Shown here piece after piece: positions 1-10,200 of a stretch of 41,210 nucleotides of DNA. The stretch's first letter is position 1, and each line of letters starts with the position of its first letter. The DNA lies in IMG/VR virus record IMGVR_UViG_3300025769_000270, positions 1 to 41,210 of that record; one strand, written 5' to 3'. Under the pieces are notes generated by a model. That model did not search any database. It was not told where the DNA came from and saw only the letters and a list, made by a program, of their open reading frames with translations. Source of the stretch: a virus. The position numbers and the translations under genes are program-made.

Positions 1-274
1 GGTCGCGTCGTTTTCGTGTGAGGTCACGCCTTGGTCAGCCGTGATGGACTTCACGACCGCCTTGACCTCGCTCTTCTTTGGGATGAACTTGCGGTTCCAC
101 TCCTTGTTGACCGCTCGACACACCGCCTTCTTCAAGGACAGGGGGGACGCGTGTCTAAACGGGATGTTCCTGGCGTGGGACCAAGCGACAATGATCGACG
201 AGACTGCCCACAAGAATGCGGTGGTCTTGATCTGCCCCATGATAAACGGCGGCGTCTCGCTCGCAACCGCCTCG
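1..274. repeat. left copy of imperfect terminal repeat
   Basis: This stretch is repeated without gaps at 40937-41210. The two copies differ at 7 of 274 positions (79, 172, 190, 193, 205, 213, 259 in this copy). All are transitions, and each is synonymous in the minus-strand ruvC frame. The repeat means that the sequence closes into a circle of about 40,936 bp. The differences suggest that the contig ends come from two related genomes rather than from one molecule. Confidence 0.95.
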
Positions 275-465
275 ATGGGGCCGTACTCCTTGTCCAGTTC
301 TTCTAGCTTGGGCCAGAGGAACTTGGTGAACGCCATGGGTGCGGTCGCCTTGCCCACCGACATGTTCACTGAGTGAATGACCTTAGCCGCCTTGCCGTCT
401 TCCGAGATGCGGACGATGGACAGGCCAAGGTTGCGGTAACCAGGATCTACGCCGAGGACAATCAT
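1..465 (-). CDS. ruvC: RuvC-like Holliday junction resolvase (N-terminal part, runs off the left edge)
   Basis: Starts at ATG 465 (first residues MIVLGVDPGYRN). The VDPG motif with D7 matches RuvC motif I, and E70 in ASETPPF matches the second catalytic acidic residue. The frame continues through the terminal repeat into 40936-40892, giving a complete protein of 169 aa, normal for RuvC. It would cut four-way junctions in replicating or concatemeric DNA before packaging. The start codon overlaps the stop of the upstream LAGLIDADG gene (ATGA), so translation is probably coupled. The gene is split only because the contig was opened here. Family assignment is from motifs; the role is inferred from phage RuvC homologues. 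Confidence 0.85.
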   Translation of the reverse strand, partial: MIVLGVDPGYRNLGLSIVRISEDGKAAKVIHSVNMSVGKATAPMAFTKFLWPKLEELDKEYGPIEAVASETPPFIMGQIKTTAFLWAVSSIIVAWSHARNIPFRHASPLSLKKAVCRAVNKEWNRKFIPKKSEVKAVVKSITADQGVTSHENDAT

Positions 466-914
466 TGGGGACCTCGTTTGTTTAGCTCGATCATCTGATG
501 GTAGATGCGCTCACGCATCGCACGCCACGAGTCGGGCAGCCGTTTCTGGCCAGGGACAATGGTGCTGGCAAACTCAAGCGCAAGGATCGCTTGGCGCCGT
601 TTAATCACTAGGTAGGGCAGCGCGAGGCTAATGACCTCGGCTGCTCGGAGGCTGGCTACATTCCAGCGATACTCGTCTCGCCACTTGTCGCTGCCCTTTG
701 AGTAGGTCCGGCAGGATCCACCAAAGTGCTCGACGAAGAAGTCGGGCAAGCCTTTGCGCGTGTTGGACACGGCAGTCCGCAGCGTGAAGTGGGGGTGCGG
801 TTTGCGATTCTCGCGGCTAATCCAGATAGCCCCGTCGCAGTCGATGACCCCCGCTACATAGCCACGGTAGCCGGGCTCAAGCTGCGGGAGTTTTCTTTCT
901 TCGGGCTCCGGCAA
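462..914 (-). CDS. LAGLIDADG-type homing endonuclease-like protein
   Basis: A 150-aa reading frame with one LAGLIDADG-like helix near residues 19-30 (YVAGVIDCDGAIWI) and a later LPYLVIKRRQAILAL segment, the K-x-x-Q helix typical of this family. One motif implies a homodimer; two-motif enzymes are usually about twice this length. The last acidic residue of the motif is kept (D in CDG). The longest frame begins with TTG and overlaps the upstream lipoprotein gene by 38 nt; no ATG alternative exists, so the start is uncertain. It ends in an ATGA overlap with ruvC. It is free-standing, not inside an intron or intein that I can see. Function could be homing or a domesticated DNA-binding role. Confidence 0.7.
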   Translation of the reverse strand: MPEPEERKLPQLEPGYRGYVAGVIDCDGAIWISRENRKPHPHFTLRTAVSNTRKGLPDFFVEHFGGSCRTYSKGSDKWRDEYRWNVASLRAAEVISLALPYLVIKRRQAILALEFASTIVPGQKRLPDSWRAMRERIYHQMIELNKRGPQ

Positions 915-1152
915 GGAGCGTCCCCATTGCGCCCGCAGCCATCAGGCCAAGGACAGGGTTGATGGCAGAGAGCGCGCCGCCGACAGTGGTGGCAACAGGC
1001 TCGGCGTTGTCGGCGATGGCATCGCCTAGAGGCACTGATACAACCTCGTCAGTAGCTGGATCTACCACCTGAACAGGGGTGTCAAGCAGCGGGTCGAGGG
1101 CAGCGCAACCTGCACACACCGCAACCAGCAGGATCGGGAGAGCCTTACGCAC
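877..1152 (-). CDS. small lipoprotein with C-terminal membrane segment, candidate unimolecular spanin
   Basis: 91 aa. The N-terminus is a lipoprotein signal: basic start, hydrophobic run, and C16 in AVCAGC as the lipidation site. A hydrophobic stretch of about 28 residues (roughly 53-82) ends in ARRKK. Outer-membrane lipidation plus a C-terminal inner-membrane anchor is the plan of u-spanins such as T1 gp11, which disrupt the outer membrane at lysis. Here the periplasmic part between the anchors is short (about 35 residues), so a different lysis-accessory role is possible. It lies in a cluster of three small membrane proteins after the ejection proteins, a common position for lysis genes. It overlaps the next upstream gene by 8 nt. 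Confidence 0.5.
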   Translation of the reverse strand: MRKALPILLVAVCAGCAALDPLLDTPVQVVDPATDEVVSVPLGDAIADNAEPVATTVGGALSAINPVLGLMAAGAMGTLLAGARRKKTPAA

Positions 1153-1360
1153 GGAGCTTCACCAGGGCACGGGAGATGTTGTAGGCAGCGAGTCCAATGC
1201 CGAGAGCGGCGATGGCCACCATCTTCAGGGTCTCGCTGTAGCCCTCCGTCGTGACGACGGTGGCGACAAGGCCGGTCAGCGTGGTGCTGAGCAGACCCTC
1301 GGAGGTGTTAAACAGAGAGCCGGGATCAACCAGACTCCGCTCTTTAGTGGGCGTGTCCAT
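1145..1360 (-). CDS. holin-like small membrane protein
   Basis: 71 aa with a hydrophobic stretch at about 23-37 and a clear membrane segment at about 45-62 (MVAIAALGIGLAAY), followed by a short basic tail. Size, membrane content and position beside a coiled-coil membrane protein and a spanin-like lipoprotein fit a holin, which would form inner-membrane lesions at lysis. There is no family signature I can name with certainty. ATG start at 1360 is directly next to the end of the upstream gene (shared base), consistent with coupled translation. Confidence 0.5.
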   Translation of the reverse strand: MDTPTKERSLVDPGSLFNTSEGLLSTTLTGLVATVVTTEGYSETLKMVAIAALGIGLAAYNISRALVKLRA

Positions 1361-1566
1361 CAGATGAGTTTAACGAGGTAAGAGGTAGCAGCGCCAACAA
1401 CAGTTGCGGCGCCTAGCATCCAAGCTTTAGATCCTTCGAGGACACGCACCCGCTGGTCAAGCAGGTCAACGTCCTCTTGGGTACGCACTTGTTGCGCGAT
1501 CAAAGAATCGACCTTGCCTTCGAGGCGGCCAAGGGCGAGGAGGATTTCGCTAGGGGTGTCGCTCAC
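1360..1566 (-). CDS. XhlA-like coiled-coil protein with C-terminal membrane anchor
   Basis: 68 aa: residues about 8-45 form a heptad-like coiled coil (LLALGRLEGKVDSLI, then EDVDLLDQRVRVLE), and residues about 49-66 are a membrane helix ending in VKLI. This is the architecture of the XhlA/hemolysin-type small phage proteins found next to holins. It probably acts at the inner membrane in lysis together with the holin-like protein downstream. Its ATG overlaps the stop of the 1897-aa gene (4 nt). Assignment is by architecture only. Confidence 0.5.
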   Translation of the reverse strand: MSDTPSEILLALGRLEGKVDSLIAQQVRTQEDVDLLDQRVRVLEGSKAWMLGAATVVGAATSYLVKLI

Positions 1567-4500
1567 TGGAAGTCCTTCTGGTCAGTTTCAGAAGCAATCT
1601 GGCGTAGACCGCCAGCCATTTCGCGTGCGTGGTTCATCAAACGAGCCTGCTTTACCGGGTCTTCCGTTGCCGCTGCCCGCATCTGGAGCCGTTTAAGCAT
1701 CCGGCGGTAGGCAATGTTTGCTCGGGTAAGCTCGTGCTTCTCACGCACCTTGCGCGCGCCAGGACCGTAGACAGTGTTAGTCAGCCAGTCCTCGAACGGC
1801 GTGTACTGAACGTAAGGCGACGTCTCTTCTTTGGTGGGCGTCTTGCCCATCAACTGCGAAACCATCTTCAGCGGCCAGACCAAGCTGGTCGCCTCCTCAA
1901 ACATTCCCTTGCCCGGCATATCGCGGTCAGGGTCAGGGATCAGGTTGTTGCCAAGGAACACGCTGGCCACGCCGCCGACGTTGGTGATACCCGCATCGCT
2001 GTAGCGGCTGCGAAGCTTGCGCGTGTCGTAGGGGTCGATGCCCGGAACCATGGCCTCGGCTGCGGGCATGACCACGCGGTCGGCAAGTGCGGCAATCATA
2101 CCTGCCGCTTCCATGTTGGCATTCAAGCGGCCAAGGTCGATGCGGTAGTCGCCGAGCACAAGGTTGGGCTTGCCCTCCTGGGTGCTGATGACGTTCTGGT
2201 CGCGCAGATAGTGGCTGATGTTTGCCAGCTTGCTGGGGTCCTCGGCGAAGCGCGACCAAGCCCAAGGCATGTAGTGACGCGGGAAGGTGTAGTACACCGA
2301 GAACCGCTTCATTGCGTTCCGCTCGAAAGGCGTGAGCTTCTCGTAGGGAACGTGCGCTTCCTTAGCGATCTGGATCGCGCGGCGCATGGGGTGCCCCTCT
2401 CGCACTAGAGCAAGGGCGGTGGCCGTTCGGTTGATGACCTCCGAACTCTCAGCCACGTTGGCCATGCGTTCCATCAGAGCCTTGGGTGCGCCCGCAATGC
2501 GACCACCCATGCTGGGCTCTAGCGCGTTCATCTTGATGCGGACAAGGTTGTCCGCGACGGTGCGCGAGCCTCGCGTCAGGCTGCTGGCGAAGGTGCCGTA
2601 GAGCTGCATTTCGCCCGCCATCTGCACGAACTCCATCATGTTGAGTTCGGTGCCGTCGCTGAGCGGGATCACGAGGTCCTCGAACTCGGCAAACTTTGCT
2701 GCCATCTCCGGGTCAGCTTTAGCCAAGAACTCAGCGAACTCCCCACCGCCGTGCATTCGAGCAGCTTGCTGAATGAGGGCCTTGTCGCCTTTGAGCAAGT
2801 TGACGATGCCCAAGGAAGACGCGCCCGAGCTAACGTCCATGAGGTCAGTGACCATAGAGACGCGGTTCGCAAACTCTTGGTCACCGAACAGGAACCGCAT
2901 CGTGTCCATGTAGGACGCGGCAAGGTTCTTCGGAGTAGCGCCAGCGAGGTGTGCCTGGAAGACACCGCTCGACAGGTTGGCAATGTGGAAGGGCAAGCGG
3001 AAGATCGTCTGGAACGACTTGATCCCGTAGTTGATCGAGTCGAACGTCCGCAGTGCCGGGGCCGTGACCTTGTGGACCTGAGCCGCAGACTTCACCAAGC
3101 CGACAATGTTGTTGCGGCTGCCGAAGACGACGTTCTTGTCCATCAGTTCCATCGCCTGGAAGCTGCTCATGGGCGCCTGGATCATGCTGTTGTGCAGGTC
3201 CGAGCGCATGCTGGCGCGGGCAAAGGAGTTGCCGACCGTGGCTTTAAAGCCTTGCTCGGCCTCGGTGCCCGCCTTCCCCAAGCTAAGGATGCCGAAGCCT
3301 GTCTCCTCCAGCATGTTGTTCTCGAAAACGTGGACGGTGCCGTCGTCTAGCTCGATCATCAGAGACTTGGGCACGAACTCAGTCGTGACCGTCTCTTCCG
3401 TAAGCGCAACAGCTTCTTGGTCGCCCACCTTGGCAACGCTGCGCTTCTTGAAGGCGCCGCGTTTGATCTCGATGACGTTGCCCGTGTCGTCCACGATGCC
3501 CACAACTTTGCCGCCGAGCATGAGCGACTCTCCGTTGTCGCCCTTGGCCGCAGACAGCATGTTGTTGAAGTACGCCTCAAGGTTCTTGTCCTGCTGCGAA
3601 ACACCAAACCGCTGGAGCAGGGCAAGGAACGGGTCGCTCTCGACGCGCTCGTTCTTGAGCCAGGGCAGGGCTTTCTTCAGCCCGGCTACGCCGATGCCCG
3701 CCTCGGACATCATCTCGTCGAGTTGGTCGTGGTACTCGCGGAGCTTGGGGCTTGCGCCCTTCTGCGTCATCGCCTCGCGTAGCTCGAAGTAGACTTCGTT
3801 TAGATCGTCAATAGACATCTCGTCCCACTGACGCTTGAAGTACTGCGCTTGGCTGATGCCCAAGCGAGTGAGGATGCCACCGTCCTCCTGCTCGATGTCG
3901 CCCATCAAAGCAGCAATGCGCGCGCGAGATGCTTTGTTGAAGAAGCGCGGCAGGTAGCCCACGGGCGAGCCGGGCATCCAGACACCCGAACGCTTGGCTG
4001 CCTCGAAGGAGTGGCTGCTGATCTTCCGCGAAAGGTCCATCATCTTGGTGAACTCTTCCGGCAGGTGCGACTCCATGATGTCGCGGATCACGCTGCCCGT
4101 GGCAGCAACGTGACCTTCGATGTCGGCCAGGATCGTCTCGTCGATCTGGACAGGGGTCTTGGTCCGGTGCGCCCGCTTGAGCGCGTTGGTGACCTCGCGG
4201 ATCAGCAGGTTGCCTCGCGTGTAGTTGACAGCCCAGTTGCTCAGGCTGTTCTCGCCGAGCACCATGCCGCCCGCTTCTTCGAGGAAGACCTCAAACTCAT
4301 CCGACCCGCGCGGAGGATCGACTCGCGTTGTGACCGTGCGTCGAAGCGGTTCAATGACCGGCGAGTGCAGGTCGTGATCCTTCGGCAGCTTGCGGCGTTC
4401 TTGCAGGCCCCGCAGACGTTTAAAGTCTGAATGCGCTTCGGCGGGCAGGGCGGTCTCGTCGAACTTAGTGCCCTTACCTTTGAGGATGGCAAGATCCTCT

Positions 4501-7256
4501 GCGCCGAGCAGTTCCTTGACGTCCTCAATGTCCTTAGTCGCAATGCGAATAGGCTGCTTGACCTTGCGGAAGCCCGGCCCGTACTTCGCCATGTAGTCCG
4601 GGTTGCGCTTGAGGGCCGAGCGCAAGGCGGCCATGGCCTCGCCGTAAGTGCGGAAGCCTCCAGCAGGCGGGATGGGGGTTCCCGGCAAGATGCCCCGCTG
4701 CTGGAACATCGTCATCTCCGAGACGTTTAGATGGTGCGGCTCAAAGCGGAAGGTGCCCGAGCGCGTCTTGCCCGCCGCATCCACGAACTCGTTCTGCACG
4801 ATGTCGAAGCCCCACTGCTGGGCTTGCGCTTGCGCTTGCTGGCCCGTCCAGCTAGTGCGCTGCGCGTCCCAGAGCGGGATCTCTTCGGTGACCTCGCGGG
4901 GGATCAGGCGCGTCTCTGTCCGGCCAGACTTAGACATGGCCGTCAGTAGCTCAGGGATAGTGATCTCAGGCAAACCGGCGTCAACACGACGCTGAAGGAG
5001 TTGCCGGATAGCAGGCATCTCCTCGGCTGCTGCAATCACCTCGTCCTGAGTCAGCGCGCGTTGGCCCGCATCGTCTAGCTCAAGGAGTGCTCTCGCGACT
5101 TCTTCGTTTGACAGCGAGCCCGCATAGCGCCCTTGGTAGTCGCCAAGCAAAACACGAGGCGTTGCTTGTTTACCTTTTGCAGCGGCAGCTTCCTGTCGCG
5201 CAGTGAGCGGAAGCTCCGCGCCGCGCATGACGTACCCCTCGTTAGCACGACGCAGGATCCTGCCTTGAGCCGGGGTAAACTCCTCGACGATCTTGCTGTC
5301 GTTTTTGATGAGGCGCTCAAACACGCCCACCAGTTGCTGGCCAGGGAGGTTGCCCTCACCCTTGCGCTCCATAAAAGGGAAGACCTCGTCGTTAAACGCA
5401 TCGAGGAGCTTCTGCCTAGTGGCCTCGTCAGCAAAGCCACCCTTCTTGAGCAGCTTCTCGATGGTCGTGAGCGACTGCCGCTGCCGCTTCATGAAGTTGT
5501 CCATCGAGAGAAGGACCCGGTTCAACTGACTCGGGTTCATCTCGGCAACGCGGAACGACGCAGCGATCTCGCCGGGCAAAGCGTCGAGTTCGATGAGTTT
5601 GCTGACCAGTGTGGTGACGTCGCGCTGAGACAGCTTGGCGTCCGGGCCGCTAGTCAGAGACTGGAGTTTCTTGTAGAGACCCTGGGCCAGCAGTTCGAGT
5701 TGGTCGTTGTCGCGGGCGACGTTGGCAAGGAACTCGCCGTAGGCTTGCTCACCTAGCGCGCTGGCCTCGCCCGTGCGGAAGACGCGGTTGACCGCCGCCT
5801 TCATCGACTGGCCAGTTTTAAACATGCCCTCCGAGATGGCGGCAAAACCTTTGAGCAGGTCTTCGCTACGCTCAGTCTCGTACATCTCGGCGATAGCCCT
5901 GTTCTCGGTGGTCACCGGAACAAGGGAAGCCCGACCTTGCTGGTGCAGCTTGCTCGCCTTGCCGTGCTGCGTGATTAGCTTGTCGAGAATGGGTTCAAAG
6001 GCTGCCTTGCCTTTAGACGCACCAGTACCCCACTTAGGAAAGAACTCGCTGTCTGCTGTGCGACCGGTCAGTCGCCCGTACAGCATCGCGCCCGTCTCCT
6101 TGCGGGAGCCGATGCCGACAGAGTTCATGGCTTTCTTGAAGGCTTCCTCGTGAGTGAGGTTGCGCTTGATGATGCCCTCTTCGTAAGCCGCCTTGAGGTG
6201 CTCAAGGACTTCTTCGCGCCCACCGAACTTGTCGGCAGCTTTGTGTGCGTCGAGTGCAACGGGCGCAGCACCATCAGGGCTTAGCCACTTTGCAAAGCTC
6301 TGCGCTTCCTCAGGCGTCAGCGAGTCGCCTCGGGCCAGTGCAACCTGAGCCTCACGCCCCACCTGCCAACCACCACGCAGGTGGCGGACAGGGGAAGTCA
6401 GGTTCTTGAGCGTGGTGCCGACGCCGGGGAGATCCACCAGCTTGTTCAGCATCATGCTCTTGGCGAGCAGGGTGCCGCCCTTGTTGACGCCGTCCTTGTG
6501 CAGTTGCCACCAGCTAGAGTAGCCGTCGAAGACGTCGTACTTAGCGCCCCAGCGATGGAAGACCGGAAGGCCAACGCTGATCTGGCGGTCGCGGGTCTTC
6601 TTAACCGCCTCGTCAATCGTGAGCTTAAACGGCTTGGGCGGGCCGATCATGCCGCTGCGGTGGTGGCGGCGACGGTGCAAGGAGCTTGCTTCGGCAGCAG
6701 ACGACTGCATCATGCTCCGCATCTTTTCGAGATGGCGGTGCTGTCGTCCCGCTTGCTTGCCCCCCTGCTTTGAGACGTCGTCGATTGCAGTGTCGATGTA
6801 CCCCAGATAGTCGTCTGGCGTCATCGTCCGCATCATGTCGTCTAGCGATTTGCCGCTCTTCTCTGCCGCTTCGCGCAGCGCCTTGGTCATAGCGGGCGCA
6901 CGCTTGGCCATGGTTGCGGCCTTGCCTACCTTGCCGACAGCGGACAGGCCGCCAGTCATGTAGGTCAGCGGGTCAGAGAGAATGGCCGCACCAAGCTGAG
7001 ATACGAAGCCACTCTCCCCTTCGCTCGCCATGCCCATTTGCTCGGCCATGTAGTCCGGCATGACATCTTCTTTGTGATCGTCAAAGACGCCAAGGCCAGG
7101 GATCAGTGCTGCATCCAAGAGTCCCTTCTCGGAGAAGAGATCGACCTCGTCGTCTTCAATGGCACGCCAAATCCGCCAGATAACCTGCTGCGGAAGGCTG
7201 ATCGTGGAGTTGAAGACCCGATCGAGGAAGCCGGGCTGTAGCCTGTCGTATCCCAT
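1563..7256 (-). CDS. giant internal virion / DNA ejection protein (1897 aa)
   Basis: At 1897 residues this is the largest gene in the window, about 14% of the genome. It sits last in a run of three long virion-type genes downstream of the tail genes, the position of T7 gp16-like ejection proteins. It is rich in Ala, Glu, Lys and Arg, largely helical in character, with a Gly/Ala-rich hydrophobic stretch near residues 85-120 that could insert in a membrane. I could not find a lytic transglycosylase catalytic motif by eye, although such domains are common in this class. ATG start at 7256 follows directly on the previous gene's stop. The role (ejection conduit, DNA translocation) is inferred from size and order. 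Confidence 0.6.
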   Translation of the reverse strand: MGYDRLQPGFLDRVFNSTISLPQQVIWRIWRAIEDDEVDLFSEKGLLDAALIPGLGVFDDHKEDVMPDYMAEQMGMASEGESGFVSQLGAAILSDPLTYMTGGLSAVGKVGKAATMAKRAPAMTKALREAAEKSGKSLDDMMRTMTPDDYLGYIDTAIDDVSKQGGKQAGRQHRHLEKMRSMMQSSAAEASSLHRRRHHRSGMIGPPKPFKLTIDEAVKKTRDRQISVGLPVFHRWGAKYDVFDGYSSWWQLHKDGVNKGGTLLAKSMMLNKLVDLPGVGTTLKNLTSPVRHLRGGWQVGREAQVALARGDSLTPEEAQSFAKWLSPDGAAPVALDAHKAADKFGGREEVLEHLKAAYEEGIIKRNLTHEEAFKKAMNSVGIGSRKETGAMLYGRLTGRTADSEFFPKWGTGASKGKAAFEPILDKLITQHGKASKLHQQGRASLVPVTTENRAIAEMYETERSEDLLKGFAAISEGMFKTGQSMKAAVNRVFRTGEASALGEQAYGEFLANVARDNDQLELLAQGLYKKLQSLTSGPDAKLSQRDVTTLVSKLIELDALPGEIAASFRVAEMNPSQLNRVLLSMDNFMKRQRQSLTTIEKLLKKGGFADEATRQKLLDAFNDEVFPFMERKGEGNLPGQQLVGVFERLIKNDSKIVEEFTPAQGRILRRANEGYVMRGAELPLTARQEAAAAKGKQATPRVLLGDYQGRYAGSLSNEEVARALLELDDAGQRALTQDEVIAAAEEMPAIRQLLQRRVDAGLPEITIPELLTAMSKSGRTETRLIPREVTEEIPLWDAQRTSWTGQQAQAQAQQWGFDIVQNEFVDAAGKTRSGTFRFEPHHLNVSEMTMFQQRGILPGTPIPPAGGFRTYGEAMAALRSALKRNPDYMAKYGPGFRKVKQPIRIATKDIEDVKELLGAEDLAILKGKGTKFDETALPAEAHSDFKRLRGLQERRKLPKDHDLHSPVIEPLRRTVTTRVDPPRGSDEFEVFLEEAGGMVLGENSLSNWAVNYTRGNLLIREVTNALKRAHRTKTPVQIDETILADIEGHVAATGSVIRDIMESHLPEEFTKMMDLSRKISSHSFEAAKRSGVWMPGSPVGYLPRFFNKASRARIAALMGDIEQEDGGILTRLGISQAQYFKRQWDEMSIDDLNEVYFELREAMTQKGASPKLREYHDQLDEMMSEAGIGVAGLKKALPWLKNERVESDPFLALLQRFGVSQQDKNLEAYFNNMLSAAKGDNGESLMLGGKVVGIVDDTGNVIEIKRGAFKKRSVAKVGDQEAVALTEETVTTEFVPKSLMIELDDGTVHVFENNMLEETGFGILSLGKAGTEAEQGFKATVGNSFARASMRSDLHNSMIQAPMSSFQAMELMDKNVVFGSRNNIVGLVKSAAQVHKVTAPALRTFDSINYGIKSFQTIFRLPFHIANLSSGVFQAHLAGATPKNLAASYMDTMRFLFGDQEFANRVSMVTDLMDVSSGASSLGIVNLLKGDKALIQQAARMHGGGEFAEFLAKADPEMAAKFAEFEDLVIPLSDGTELNMMEFVQMAGEMQLYGTFASSLTRGSRTVADNLVRIKMNALEPSMGGRIAGAPKALMERMANVAESSEVINRTATALALVREGHPMRRAIQIAKEAHVPYEKLTPFERNAMKRFSVYYTFPRHYMPWAWSRFAEDPSKLANISHYLRDQNVISTQEGKPNLVLGDYRIDLGRLNANMEAAGMIAALADRVVMPAAEAMVPGIDPYDTRKLRSRYSDAGITNVGGVASVFLGNNLIPDPDRDMPGKGMFEEATSLVWPLKMVSQLMGKTPTKEETSPYVQYTPFEDWLTNTVYGPGARKVREKHELTRANIAYRRMLKRLQMRAAATEDPVKQARLMNHAREMAGGLRQIASETDQKDFQ

Positions 7257-10200
7257 TAGCGGTCAAGTACGGCTTGATGCGCCGCCCAAATGTGTAGCGC
7301 AAGCATGGCGTTGGCGTCGGGGTCGCCCGCGTTCTTAGCAAGCGCGTTAAACGCCTCAGTGTTAACGCGAGCCTGAAGACCGGGGGGCAGGTCTCCTGCG
7401 GTGTACTGGCCTTTGGCTTTTGCGCGAATGCCTATTTCGCGTGCAATGGCGTTAAGCTGCACGCGAATCTCGCCGTAGTCCCTTTGCGCCTCTTGCAAGG
7501 TAGCGTTGCGGAACTCTTGCGGAGTCATCGTCGAAAGCGAGACCGCTTGACGCTGAGCGTGAATAGTCGTCGTCTCAGCAAAGACGTCGATCATGGCGTT
7601 AACCGCCTCCGACGTTGTCTCCGCTTCAGCAACTTCCACCAGAAGCGGATCAACCGGGCTTTCTTCAAGAGCAAGGGCGTCTTTCTTCTCACCTGTGATG
7701 CGCGGCAGGTTATCGGTAAGGAGCGCAGCCAACTCCTTGCCGTTGGTAAACGACTTACCAGCAAGAGCCTTACCGATGCGGGGCCGAATGCTCAGCGTCG
7801 TTGACGACTGTTGGGCAAACTCAAGGGCAAGGACCTTGTCCTTGGTCCTGCCCAACTCCTGCTTCTCTTGCTCAATAGCTAGCGCGGTGAGCACTTCGCC
7901 CTGAACACGCGAATCGCGCGGGTCGAGGTCGTAGAACGTCGTAGCGTCTGGAGCCATGGCAAGGTTGTCCAGCTTACGCAGCGCGCGGTCGATTGCGCGG
8001 TTTTCAACGTCAGTGTTGATGACCCTAGAGCGCAGGTCTACGGGCTCGCGTGCTTCGGCTGCCTCTGCCAGAGCTTCAGGAGACGCCATGGTCATACCTA
8101 GCTCTTTAAACGAGAAGCCTGTCGGAGCCCCGCCCGTGGTTTGGTCACCTCGCACAGCCAGCATCGCAGCGCCGTAAGGTACCTGACGCAGGTGTCTTTG
8201 GATGCCCACCAGCATCGCTTGCTCTTGCGGCGTTACATTAACGAGGGTAGAGGTGTCCATGCCTCGCATGTAATCCAGACGGTCAAGCTGGTTGACGAGG
8301 TTCTGGTCGATCTCTTCTGCGGGAGTTGACGCTTCGTACTCTCTGCGGAAGCTCTTCTCGCCGCGCATGTAAGAAGCAGCCTCGCCCTGCGCCCAAGGCT
8401 TGTACTCGCGCCACTCAGGTTGGTAGACACTGGGACCACCGCGCACAGCGTTGTACCCCGCGTTGTGCTGCTTATACGCGAAGTCGCTGATGCGTCCCGC
8501 TTCGTCTTGAAGATCGGCGTAGCGAGGATCGAAATCACTCCAAAGGGCGTGCAGGTCGAAGAGAGACGCCGCTTCTAGTTCACCTGCGACTTCTCGGTTA
8601 AAGCGAAGACGCTTGTCGTCACCTCTAAACCGAGAGTCGTCCCACTTCCAAGCAGACGGCTGGGTATAGGCAGGTCGATCCCCTCGAAACCGACCCAGCC
8701 ACACGTTCAACGTGTCCGCCATCTCGTCCGGGTCGAGCGAAACGCCAAAGACTTCCTCGGTGTAGTCTGCGCGCCAGCGGAACTTATCCTCTTCAGGCAG
8801 CATGTGGTAATAGCTGCGCGTGCCGCCGTTAGTGACCCGATCAACGGCGGTGTAGTTGTAGTCGTGGACTTGGGCAATGGCCCCGCCCTGCGCTTCGATG
8901 AGCGCGTGCTTGTCCGAGCCTGTCAACTCGCGCAGCTTGCCGTATAGCTTGCTGCGAACCTCTGGGCGATCTTCAAGCTGAAGTGACTTGAGGATCTGCT
9001 CGCCTTTAACCTGAGTCTGGTCAAGGGCAAAGCCGATCGAGACGCCCTCTTCGCTTCCCTGTAGGCTGGAAAACAGCTTGGTGGCGAGTTTGCCCAGCCC
9101 GTCGTCAGAACTGACAACCCGTTGGAGGAAAGCAAGCTGCTCGGCTTCGGTGCCCGGTGCCCGTTTCTGGTCGGGGTGGGTCTCATCGGGAATACCGTAA
9201 GCGTCAACTGCTTGACGCGCGTCTTCCAGTGAATCGAACAGCGGGTAGCCCAGGCTCGACTTGTGTCGAAACTGCTCGCTGATGGCCATCACTTCGTTTG
9301 TCGCCCTTGTACGCGCGCGGCCACGAGCAATGGTTGTCTCTTTGCCCGCCTTGTCAAAGTTCTGGACGCGACGCACCATGTCCGAAAGCTGCGTAACCTT
9401 GCCGTCATCCTTAGCAGCTTGCGCCGTTCGCAGGTCAGACATGATCCTTTCAAGATCAAGGCTGCCGTCGTCCGTGACGTACTCTTGGACGTTGGCGATT
9501 AGTTCGCGATCGGCGTCGTTGAGATACGCCTGATCGGCAACAGCCAAGTCTTTGATGAACGAAGCCTGGTTGTTCCAGACTGTGCGATGCGCTTGAAAAG
9601 ACTTCGAGCGCATGCCCTTTTTGAAGTCGTCGTACTCGCCCGGAGCACCACCGTACCCTTCCATAAGGAGGGGCAATTCCAGCGGGTCGGCAGGGCTCCA
9701 AGAGCCGATGCTATCGACGGCAAGGTTGCTCTGCGCGGTAGCCAAGCTTTCGCCGACTGACCCCATGCTTGTAGTGTAAGCATCAAACTCAGCTTTAAGC
9801 GCAGTACCGGGCGCAAGGAAGTGCCGATACTGATCCCGCTCCATGATCGCTTTGTAGGCATTCTCTTGCGTCTGTAGCCTGTTAGCAATCATCAACGCTT
9901 TCTCAAACGAGCCGACCAAGCTACGCCCTTGGTCTTCGGCCAATGCTCGAATGTCTTGGCCGATGGCGTTGGCTGTACTTCTTAGCTCATTCAGCTTGCC
10001 AGTAAGCGTGGCGTAGTTGCTCTGATCCCTTCTGTAGGCTTCTTCGGTCGTGAACTGGACCACACCGTTGGTGTTGCTGCGATACCAGTCCTCGGCGATA
10101 CTGCGCTCTCCGCTGATCTCACGCGCTTGCCCCACCGTGAACCCGGTCCTAGCCGCGTCCGCGATAAGGTCCGTCATCACCGCTTGGTTGTCCCACTCAA

